64,000 nt of DNA, taken from NCBI RefSeq assembly GCF_042683665.1, contig NZ_JBHUOO010000022.1; one strand, given 5' to 3'. Each line of letters begins with the position of its first letter. Position 1 is the stretch's first letter. Under the pieces are notes generated by a model. It worked only from the letters and a program-made list of their open reading frames with translations. It did no database searches and was not told the origin of the DNA. Below are positions 35,921 through 43,618 of this stretch, piece after piece. A program made the translations under genes and the position numbers. Origin of the DNA: Leeuwenhoekiella polynyae (GTDB lineage Bacteria; Bacteroidota; Bacteroidia; Flavobacteriales; Flavobacteriaceae).

Positions 35921-38900
35921 TTATTTTATTACTCTCTCATTTTCGGCACTAAACAAATAGCGTTTCAAAGCTTGCCTAAGATCTTCTAAAACAATAGGCT
36001 TAGCTATATAATCGTCCATTCCATGTTCTATACAGCGCTCCCGCTCTCCCTTTATTGCTCGTGCAGTAAGGGCTATTATAGGAACTCTTGAGCTATTCAA
36101 TTCAATTTCCCGGATGGCTTTTGTTGCTTCAAAACCACTCAAAACCGGCATTTGAATATCCATCAGTACAAAATCTATTTTTGTGTGCTTGTAAGCATCT
36201 ATAGCTTCCTGACCATTATCTACCTCAACGAGTATAGCATTAGGAACTATTTTATTAATAATCGTTCGCGTCAAAAATTTATTGACCTGATTATCTTCAG
36301 CAATAAGAATTGTAGGTGTTTTGTCTTGAAGATTGAAAAGTTCTGAAACAGTTGTAATTTCTTTAGTATCAATTGTAGGACTTTCTAAATTATCAAAGAA
36401 TTCATAAAGTTCATTTCTTAGAACAGGTTTTACCATTTTACCTGAAACACCTAGCTTTTGACTTCTGCTATTTAACGCTTGGTCATCTCCAGAACTGTGC
36501 ATCAAAAGTATCGGGAGTTCTTCTTCAGATATTTTTAAATCATCTCGAAGGTGCTCTACAAAATCAAGACCGTTTAAATAGGGCATGTGGTAATCTACGA
36601 TAGCTAAATCATAGTCCTTTTCTTTCTCTAAGATTTCAATCGCATCAACGCCATTACTCACTAATGTTGTTTCTATATTCCGTTCGCGCAACATCCCATC
36701 TATGATGTAGCGATTGTTTAAATTATCTTCAACAATAAGTACCTTTTTTAAAGAACGCTCAATTTTAGTTTCTATTAACTGTGAATCTACAGTTGTAAAA
36801 TCTACAGTAAAGGAAAAAGTGGTCCCCAATCCCAGCTCGCTAGTTACTTCAAGCTTACTATTCATCAACTCCAAAAGACGGTTACTAATAGTCAACCCCA
36901 AACCTGTTCCTCCATATTTGCGGGTCGTTGAAGCATCTGCCTGATCAAAAGCTCTGAATATTTTCTTCAGATTTTGAGGTGCAATACCAATACCTGTATC
37001 TCGTATTGAAAAGGTATATCGTTTTTTCTGATTGTCCTCGATCAAACCTTTAGACGCTACTTTTACCTCTATCTCTCCCTTATGCGTAAATTTAAGAGCG
37101 TTACTTAACAGATTGATCAAAATCTGACGCAATCTGAGACCATCTGCCATGATGTTAGCATCAATACTGTTAGGGATATTAAGCAATACTTCGAGTTCTT
37201 TTTGATGCGCCTGTTGCTTAATCATTTCTACAGATCTACCACAGATTTCTGAAATATTTACGCGCTCTTCACTAAGCTCAAGCTTTCCTGCTTCAATTTT
37301 AGAAAAGTCTAGAATATCATTGATTAAATCTAATAGCGAAACTGCAGAAGCAAAAACAGTTTCCATATATTTTTGCTGATTAGCGTCTAGTTTTGTTTTA
37401 AGTAACAGGTCACTAAAACCAATCACCCCATTTAAAGGGGTTCTAATTTCATGACTCATGTTTGCTAAAAATTCTGACTTTGATTTATTTGCAGCTTCAG
37501 CTTTAAGCTTCGCCTTAAGTAACGAATGCTCCATAGCTTTTAAGGCAGAAATATCAGCAGACACTCCCAGATATCCTTTTGTGTTTCCATTTTCATCTTG
37601 AATAGCAGTCACCACTAATTGAACCGGAAAGGTAGAGCCGTCTTTTCTAAGATAGGTCCAGTCACTCGTCTCAAGTTCTCCTCTCTTTATTTTATACGTG
37701 AATATATCATGCTTATCTACCTTCTCACCATACTGTTGCTCCAGTTCTAAAGCATAATTCTGAACTTCTTCTTTTTTATGAAATAAACTTGGTTTTTCTT
37801 TATCTACCACCTCTTCTGCAGAATACCCCAATAGGTTTTCTGCTCCTTTATTAAATTTACGTATTATGTGATTGAGGTCAGTTTCTACTATAATTACTTG
37901 TGTTGTAGAATCTAGAATAACCCGCATATCGTTTAAACTAGCCTCAAGAGCCCTTTTGGCATTAACCTCATCGGTCATGTCTACCACCTGACCTATCAAA
38001 GAACGCACCTCACCATGCTCATCTAGTAAACCCGAAACCGTTAGAAAACAGCTAACTATAGAACCATCTTTATGTAGATAACGCTTCTCTATCTGATAGC
38101 TAGGTGATTCTCTAGATATAACTTTAGCAAAAAGATGCTTATCATTATCGCGATCCTCTGGATGGGTGATTTCGTCTAAAGACTTTCTAAGCAACTCTTC
38201 TTTAGTATAGCCTATCATCTGGGCCAAATTGAGATTTACACTACGCCATTTACCATGTAAATCTACAAGTGCCATCCCGTTAGGAGAATATTCAAAAATA
38301 CGTTTAAAACGCGTTGCATTTTCTAATGCTTTACGCTCCAAATTTTTTCTAAGTGTAATATCTTCTACCTGAGTTATGACCAGATCAGAGTCTAAATTAG
38401 CGTTAGAGATTAAGGAGCAATTGATATTGCACCAGATAGTTTTGCCTGTATGGTGATAACATTCTACTTCAATATTATAGCTCTCTATTTCACCAGCTAG
38501 TAACGCGGTACGCTTCTCTACAGCAAGCTCTATATATTCTGGTTTTATAACATCTTTAAATGTATAGTTTAAAATTTCTTCATCTGACAATGAATCTAAA
38601 CCAAAAATTCTTCTAGCAGCAGGATTGGCCATTTCTAATTCATTCTGATTGTTTACCAGAATAATACCTATTGCAGAATTTTCAAATACTTTAGAAAACC
38701 GAAGCTCTGCTTTTTTATGAGCTTCCTGATGATGTTTTCTTTTGCTTATATCTTGAAATGCACCATAAACTCTTACGCAGGTGCCATTTTTAAGTTCGGG
38801 TTTCCCCATACTCCTAACCCACTTTTCTGTTCCGTCATAGGTTACAATTATAAACTCTTCGTCAAAGTTTTTACCCTCTTCAATACAATCAGAAAAAAAT

Positions 38901-39550
38901 TTTAGTATACGCTCTTTATGTTCTCCTTCTTTATAAAAATTTATAGCGGTTTCAATACCTGGTTCATAATCTGGCGGTACACCATGTATTTCTTTGGTTA
39001 CCCGGGTCCAGGTTATTGTATTTTCTATTAAATCGACTTCCCATCCCCCAACACAAGCCAGATCGTTCGTTTCTTCGTATATCTCATTGAATTTACGAAG
39101 CTTCTTAATTTTCTTCAAATACCTATTTGATGAAAACTCATTATCAATTTCTTGTATAAATTTTAGGATTAAATGCCGTGATCCATTAGAGTCCACATGC
39201 ACAAGATGAGAAGACTTAGCTGTAAGTATTTTCTTTCTTTTAGATAGAAGTGAGAAATAATTGTCTTTTTTTGCAGAACCCTTGTTAGTTATCGCACTAA
39301 TTAAATCTTCTATAGATTTTTTACCAGCAGCTCCTAAAATTGACCACCACAAGTCTAACGCTGCATCCTTTTCGGGTTCTGAATATTCTAAAATGGACCA
39401 GAAAGATTGTGTTATAAAATATCTATTTGGAAAATCAAGATTTACATAGTAAACACCAAGCGTAGCCTCATTGGTAATCCAAGAAAATATATGAGGATTC
39501 TCGCACAGAATACGGTGAAAATCTTCCTTGAAAAAATCTCTTTTAGACAT
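35921..39550 (-). CDS. Multi-PAS hybrid histidine kinase with two receivers
   Basis: This 1209-residue cytoplasmic sensor has no obvious transmembrane segment. At least four PAS/PAC units follow in tandem (about 150-270, 280-400, 405-530, 535-660; for example FENSAIGIILVNNQNELEMANPAARRIFG). Next come HisKA (LANMSHEIRTPLNGVIGFSD, about 695), HATPase (RDTGIGIAPQN, GGTGLGLTIS), then two receivers: about 925-1035 (VDYHMPYLNG) and about 1070-1190 (LMDIQMPVLSG, IAKPI). It is the first gene of the operon and probable phosphate source for the downstream Hpt and receiver. The ligand is unknown; redox, light or small molecules are typical of PAS sensors. Confidence 0.93.
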   Translation of the reverse strand: MSKRDFFKEDFHRILCENPHIFSWITNEATLGVYYVNLDFPNRYFITQSFWSILEYSEPEKDAALDLWWSILGAAGKKSIEDLISAITNKGSAKKDNYFSLLSKRKKILTAKSSHLVHVDSNGSRHLILKFIQEIDNEFSSNRYLKKIKKLRKFNEIYEETNDLACVGGWEVDLIENTITWTRVTKEIHGVPPDYEPGIETAINFYKEGEHKERILKFFSDCIEEGKNFDEEFIIVTYDGTEKWVRSMGKPELKNGTCVRVYGAFQDISKRKHHQEAHKKAELRFSKVFENSAIGIILVNNQNELEMANPAARRIFGLDSLSDEEILNYTFKDVIKPEYIELAVEKRTALLAGEIESYNIEVECYHHTGKTIWCNINCSLISNANLDSDLVITQVEDITLRKNLERKALENATRFKRIFEYSPNGMALVDLHGKWRSVNLNLAQMIGYTKEELLRKSLDEITHPEDRDNDKHLFAKVISRESPSYQIEKRYLHKDGSIVSCFLTVSGLLDEHGEVRSLIGQVVDMTDEVNAKRALEASLNDMRVILDSTTQVIIVETDLNHIIRKFNKGAENLLGYSAEEVVDKEKPSLFHKKEEVQNYALELEQQYGEKVDKHDIFTYKIKRGELETSDWTYLRKDGSTFPVQLVVTAIQDENGNTKGYLGVSADISALKAMEHSLLKAKLKAEAANKSKSEFLANMSHEIRTPLNGVIGFSDLLLKTKLDANQQKYMETVFASAVSLLDLINDILDFSKIEAGKLELSEERVNISEICGRSVEMIKQQAHQKELEVLLNIPNSIDANIMADGLRLRQILINLLSNALKFTHKGEIEVKVASKGLIEDNQKKRYTFSIRDTGIGIAPQNLKKIFRAFDQADASTTRKYGGTGLGLTISNRLLELMNSKLEVTSELGLGTTFSFTVDFTTVDSQLIETKIERSLKKVLIVEDNLNNRYIIDGMLRERNIETTLVSNGVDAIEILEKEKDYDLAIVDYHMPYLNGLDFVEHLRDDLKISEEELPILLMHSSGDDQALNSRSQKLGVSGKMVKPVLRNELYEFFDNLESPTIDTKEITTVSELFNLQDKTPTILIAEDNQVNKFLTRTIINKIVPNAILVEVDNGQEAIDAYKHTKIDFVLMDIQMPVLSGFEATKAIREIELNSSRVPIIALTARAIKGERERCIEHGMDDYIAKPIVLEDLRQALKRYLFSAENERVIK

Positions 39551-39595
39551 CGTCTATTACTTTAAGTTGGGTTGCAAAATTTAAAACAAGCGTCT

Positions 39596-39603
39596 CAAAT
39601 TTA
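39596..39603 (-). promoter_or_regulatory. Putative -7 element of the kinase-exopolysaccharide operon
   Basis: CAAATTTA on the plus strand reads TAAATTTG on the minus strand, matching TAnnTTTG, 46 bases upstream of the hybrid kinase ATG. No properly spaced -33 TTG is visible. Confidence 0.4.
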
Positions 39604-39726
39604 TAGTGGGTATTCAAATGTATGTTTTTAAACTAATTTTTTATGCATTTTAACGGTAAAATTGTTCTTAGAAAGATAATTAATTCTAAACACTTAGTAG
39701 TAATAGCTAGTTAAATTGCTTTAATT

Positions 39727-40971
39727 TCATTTAAATAATGCTCTTGAACCGGTTTGAGAAGGCTCTAATTCTAGTGTATGTTTAAAATTTAATCCATCCT
39801 CTTCCCGATGAGATACATAAAGCATTGCGGTTTCACGAGCTGCAGCTATTCTATTTACCAATTGAACTAACAACTGTGCGCCTCGCGTATCTAAACCAGA
39901 AGTAGGCTCATCTAAAATAAGCAATGGCGGATGTTTAATCATTGCACGCGCGATCAAAACAAGTCGTTTTTGCACTTCATTCAACCTTCTAAAAGTATAT
40001 TCTTTTTTATCGCTTAGGCCTATTAGCTCAAGCCATTCTTCAGCCTTAGTCACTTCTAATGATGTAGGTCTTTGGTATAACCCCACACTATCATACAAAC
40101 CGGAAATTACCATTTCTAAAACGCTATGCATCCCATCAAAACGCTCTGTAAGCGTCGCCGTAATATATCCTATCTTCTTCTTAATTTCCCACACACTTTC
40201 TCCGCTGCCTTTTTTTCTTCCGAAGATGTATAACTCTTTACCATAGCCTTTTGTACTGTCTCCGGTAATCATAGATAGTATCGTGGTCTTCCCCGAGCCA
40301 TTGGGACCTTTCAAATGCCAGGCCTCTCCTTGTTTAATCTCCCAAGAAATACTATCTATAACTGGTTTATTCCCAAAAGAAACCGAAACATCATTAAAAG
40401 CCACAAGTGTTTCCGGTAAGTTTTCATAACGCGCTATAGGAGTTGGAATTTGATGCTTTGTATTAAAAGCATCAATCATTTCCAGATAATGCTTTTTCAG
40501 TTTTGATTCTGAAAAGCCCTTATAGGTATAGACTAAAGCCGAATTGTAAAATGGCAAGATATCCTCTCGCCTCCTAAAAAGCTGAATCAACAATGTTGTT
40601 TGAGAAAGAGCCTCTAGTTTCTTTTTAAACCAAGTTACTTTTTCTTGATCTAGGGAATCAAATGGATTATCAAGAATTAAAAACTTCGGACTTTTTTCTA
40701 GTAAATAATCGAGTAAAAGCTTTTTTCGTTCTCCACTAGATTTTGTTTTTAAAAGTCCACTTCCTGCTGTTAGTATGGTTTTTCCGTGCCTATATTCTTC
40801 GTCCAAATAATACTCTAAAACATGGTTTGAAAAGATAAGGCCTTCTCCGCCTGCCCTATTTATTAACCAGTCTTCATTTTTAAGGTCTTCTAATTGTTTT
40901 TTAGTTATGCCCTTTTCTGAAACATCTATTACAAAATGTTTCTGGGGTTTCTCTATTGTTTGTAAACGCAT
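39727..40971 (-). CDS. ModF/PhrA-like tandem ABC ATPase with complementary degenerate halves
   Basis: This soluble 414-residue protein has two ABC ATPase halves and no membrane domain, resembling ModF. Half 1 (about 1-150) keeps a signature-like SSGE (residues 78-81) and Walker B FLILDNPFD (97-105) but has no Walker A. Half 2 (about 190-414) has a full Walker A GPNGSGKTT (222-230), Walker B LLILDEPTSGLD and switch His H388, but its signature reads LNEVQ instead of LSGGQ. The two halves would therefore build only one complete ATP site. It is shorter than E. coli ModF (about 490), the loss being at the N-terminus. Role unknown; no mod genes nearby. Confidence 0.83.
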   Translation of the reverse strand: MRLQTIEKPQKHFVIDVSEKGITKKQLEDLKNEDWLINRAGGEGLIFSNHVLEYYLDEEYRHGKTILTAGSGLLKTKSSGERKKLLLDYLLEKSPKFLILDNPFDSLDQEKVTWFKKKLEALSQTTLLIQLFRRREDILPFYNSALVYTYKGFSESKLKKHYLEMIDAFNTKHQIPTPIARYENLPETLVAFNDVSVSFGNKPVIDSISWEIKQGEAWHLKGPNGSGKTTILSMITGDSTKGYGKELYIFGRKKGSGESVWEIKKKIGYITATLTERFDGMHSVLEMVISGLYDSVGLYQRPTSLEVTKAEEWLELIGLSDKKEYTFRRLNEVQKRLVLIARAMIKHPPLLILDEPTSGLDTRGAQLLVQLVNRIAAARETAMLYVSHREEDGLNFKHTLELEPSQTGSRALFK

Positions 40972-40990
40972 AACCTAAATATGAGAAAAA

Positions 40991-41965
40991 TTATGCTACC
41001 TCTAAAATAATTTTGCCAATATGCTTACTGCTTTCCATGAGTTGATGAGCTTTAGAAGCATCATCAAGTGTAAATGTTTTATAAATAAAAGGTTTAATCA
41101 TTTTACTATTTAGCAAAGGCCAAATTTCTTTATATATTTCTGAAGCTATACCTTGTTTAATAGCTATAGGCTCGGGTTTTAAAAGGCTTCCGGTAAGGGT
41201 GAGTTGCTTACTCATAATCGTCCATAAATTAATTTCCGGAGTCAAACCATTCATTCCATTGATATGGACCAGACGCCCCTTTTTATTGAGAATATTCAGG
41301 TTTTTCTGGGTATAGCCTCCACCCACCATATCTAAAATCACATCAATTTTCTTATCGGCAAATATCAATTCAAAATCGGTCTCTTTATAGTTTATTACTT
41401 CGGCTAAATCATACTTTTCTACAAAATCTATTTTCTCCTGAGAACCAACTGTTGTATACGTTTTTAATCCCAAAGCTTTTGCCATCTGTAACCCCATAAT
41501 ACCAATACCACTGGTACCGCCGTGAATCAACAGCTTCTCTCCTTTTTTTGCTTTTGCTTGCTGAAATACATTAAACCATACTGTAAACATAACTTCGGGT
41601 AAAGCTGCTGCTTCAACAAAACTAAAATCCTTAGGTACCGGAAGACACAAGCGCGCATCCACGACAATTTCTGTAGCATACCCCCCACCGGCAACCAAAG
41701 CACAAACCGCATCGCCTACCTTAAAAGATTCAACATCTTCATCCCTTTCTATAATTTCTCCGGCTACTTCGAGTCCGGGAATTTGAGCTGCCGGCGTATC
41801 ATCACCATATGCATCCGGATTTTTACGCGTAAGTATATCACTACGGTTAACACCCGCTGCTTTTACTGCAATACGCACGTGATGCGCTGCTAAAGGCTGG
41901 CTCCCAACAGTTTTTAATTTTAGAACTTCAGGACCTCCTGCTTCGGTTATTACAATTGCTTTCAT
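40991..41965 (-). CDS. NAD(P)H-quinone oxidoreductase, zinc-less MDR family
   Basis: This medium-chain dehydrogenase/reductase of the quinone oxidoreductase (PIG3-like) group has 324 residues, the usual length. N-terminal GroES-like domain: MKAIVITEAGGPEVLKL and VKAAGVNRSDILTRK. The Rossmann nucleotide site is GGTSGIGIMGLQMAKALG near residue 149, preceded by AALPEVMFTVW. The C-terminus DASKAHQLMESSKHIGKIIL is typical. Zinc-ligand cysteines of alcohol dehydrogenases are absent. It would reduce quinones or enones with NADPH, perhaps in detoxification. It lies 19 bases upstream of the ABC ATPase gene on the same strand, so they may be cotranscribed. Confidence 0.9.
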   Translation of the reverse strand: MKAIVITEAGGPEVLKLKTVGSQPLAAHHVRIAVKAAGVNRSDILTRKNPDAYGDDTPAAQIPGLEVAGEIIERDEDVESFKVGDAVCALVAGGGYATEIVVDARLCLPVPKDFSFVEAAALPEVMFTVWFNVFQQAKAKKGEKLLIHGGTSGIGIMGLQMAKALGLKTYTTVGSQEKIDFVEKYDLAEVINYKETDFELIFADKKIDVILDMVGGGYTQKNLNILNKKGRLVHINGMNGLTPEINLWTIMSKQLTLTGSLLKPEPIAIKQGIASEIYKEIWPLLNSKMIKPFIYKTFTLDDASKAHQLMESSKHIGKIILEVA

Positions 41966-42024
41966 AAGATTTTTTGAATTGAAAGTTCATCAAGAATACA
42001 GACATAACCTATCAAATAAATCAT

Positions 42025-42060
42025 AAAAAAAGCCCTTTTCGACTAGAAAAGGGCTTTTAA
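42025..42060 (-). terminator. Terminator of lpdA
   Basis: A perfect 13-base stem (42028-42040 with 42046-42058) has a 5-base loop and ends in a T7 run on the minus strand, 16 bases past the lpdA stop. The plus-strand side also ends in TTTT, so it may act both ways. Confidence 0.85.
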
Positions 42061-42075
42061 GTAATTCTTAAGATC

Positions 42076-43482
42076 TTAAATATGTAAAGCTCTGTCTTCC
42101 GTTGCAGCAAGCGCTGCTTCTTTAACCGCTTCTGCATACGTAGGATGTGCATGGGACATAATCGCAATATCTTCTGCACTCGCACGAAATTCCATCGCAG
42201 TTACTCCTTCAGCAATTAAATCTGCTACACGAGCTCCCACCATATGAACGCCTAGAACTTCATCAGTCTCTTTATCTGCTAGAATTTTCACAAACCCATC
42301 TACATCACCAGAAGCTCTCGAACGCCCTAACGCACGCATAGGAAACTGACCCGATTTATACACCACACCGTCTTCTTTAAGTTGCTCTTCGGTCTTACCT
42401 ACAGAAGCAACTTCTGGCCATGTATACACCACACCCGGAATCAGATTATAATTAATATGCGGTTTTTGACCGGCAAGGGTTTCGGCAACAAACACCCCTT
42501 CTTCTTCAGCTTTATGTGCAAGCATTGCACCGCGAACCACATCCCCAATAGCATAAATATTAGAAACTGAAGTTTGCAAATGCTCATTGACCTCAACACG
42601 ACCCCGATCATCGGTCTTCAATCCGGCAGCTTCCAGGTTCAGTCCGTCTGTGTATGCTTTACGGCCTACAGAAACTAAAACATAATCTCCTGTAAACGCA
42701 ACTTCGTTATCTTTTTTATCAGTAGCCGTAACCACCACCTCATCTCCTTTACGCTCCACGGCGCTTACCTTATGTGACGTGTTGATTTTAACCTTAGCTT
42801 TTTTAAGAACCTTAGTCAGTTCTTTACTTTGAGCCCCATCCATCGTTGGGATGATTCGGTCTAAATATTCTACAACAGTTACTTCAGACCCCAGACGCTT
42901 ATATACCTGACCTAATTCTAAGCCGATCACACCACCACCTATAACAATAAGGTGCTTCGGGATTTCTTTAAGTTTTAAGGCTTCTGTAGAAGTAATGATG
43001 CGTTCTTTATCTATGTTGATAAACGGAAGACTTGCAGGCTTGCTTCCGGTAGCGATAATGGTGTTTTTTGCTTCTATTTCTACGTCATCCCCCTCAGCAA
43101 CAGCGATGTGAATGTGTGTTTTATCTTTAAAGCTACCCACCCCCTGAAAAGTATCGATCTTATTTTTGCTCATTAAAAACTCGATCCCCTTTGTGGTTTG
43201 TTCTACCACAGCAGCTTTGCGCGCCATCATCTTCTCCAGATTGATTTTGATCTCTCCGGGAATTTCGATACCGTGCTCTTCAAAATGTTGAATGGCATCA
43301 TCATAATGATGTGAAGAATCTAATAGGGCTTTAGAAGGAATACAACCTACATTAAGGCAAGTACCGCCCATAGTTGCATATTTCTCAATGATTGCTGTTT
43401 TAAGACCCAACTGGGCGCAGCGAATAGCAGCCACATAACCTCCGGGACCGGAACCGATGACTGCAACGTCGTATGTACTCAT
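42076..43482 (-). CDS. lpdA: Dihydrolipoyl dehydrogenase (E3)
   Basis: This flavoprotein disulfide reductase reoxidises dihydrolipoamide in pyruvate, 2-oxoglutarate and branched-chain dehydrogenase complexes and the glycine cleavage system. It has 468 residues, standard length. N-terminal FAD site VIGSGPGGYVAAIRCAQLG, redox-active disulfide C42/C47 in GGTCLNVGCIPSK, the NAD site VIGGGVIGLELG near residue 180, FAD site AIGDVVRG near 312, and catalytic His-Glu in SHAHPTYAEAVKEA at the C-terminus. It stands alone with a recognisable promoter upstream and strong terminator downstream. Confidence 0.96.
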   Translation of the reverse strand: MSTYDVAVIGSGPGGYVAAIRCAQLGLKTAIIEKYATMGGTCLNVGCIPSKALLDSSHHYDDAIQHFEEHGIEIPGEIKINLEKMMARKAAVVEQTTKGIEFLMSKNKIDTFQGVGSFKDKTHIHIAVAEGDDVEIEAKNTIIATGSKPASLPFINIDKERIITSTEALKLKEIPKHLIVIGGGVIGLELGQVYKRLGSEVTVVEYLDRIIPTMDGAQSKELTKVLKKAKVKINTSHKVSAVERKGDEVVVTATDKKDNEVAFTGDYVLVSVGRKAYTDGLNLEAAGLKTDDRGRVEVNEHLQTSVSNIYAIGDVVRGAMLAHKAEEEGVFVAETLAGQKPHINYNLIPGVVYTWPEVASVGKTEEQLKEDGVVYKSGQFPMRALGRSRASGDVDGFVKILADKETDEVLGVHMVGARVADLIAEGVTAMEFRASAEDIAIMSHAHPTYAEAVKEAALAATEDRALHI

Positions 43483-43507
43483 AATGTTACGTTCAAAATT
43501 TGGACAT

Positions 43508-43538
43508 CAAAGGTACGACTATCACTTAGGCTTTGCAA
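43508..43538 (-). promoter_or_regulatory. Promoter of lpdA (TTG-N20-TACCTTTG)
   Basis: On the minus strand, TACCTTTG (plus 43508-43515) matches the -7 consensus TAnnTTTG, and a TTG (plus CAA 43536-43538) lies 20 bases upstream, close to the usual -33 spacing. The -7 box is 26 bases from the lpdA ATG. This is the best two-box promoter I found in the window. Confidence 0.6.
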
Positions 43539-43618
43539 TCAGACTTTTTAGAAATCTAACGCTAAGTAGGTATGCCTTCACAGATATCCCCGCTATACTT
43601 GTCTATGACCTATTTGAC

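Noticed and set aside
39727..40971. Frameshift or truncation as the cause of the missing Walker A in the first ABC half
   Set aside because: I saw no Walker A-like GxxGxGKS/T in any frame immediately upstream of the start, and the second half shows a matching loss of its signature, which fits co-evolution better than an error. A comparison with orthologues would settle it.
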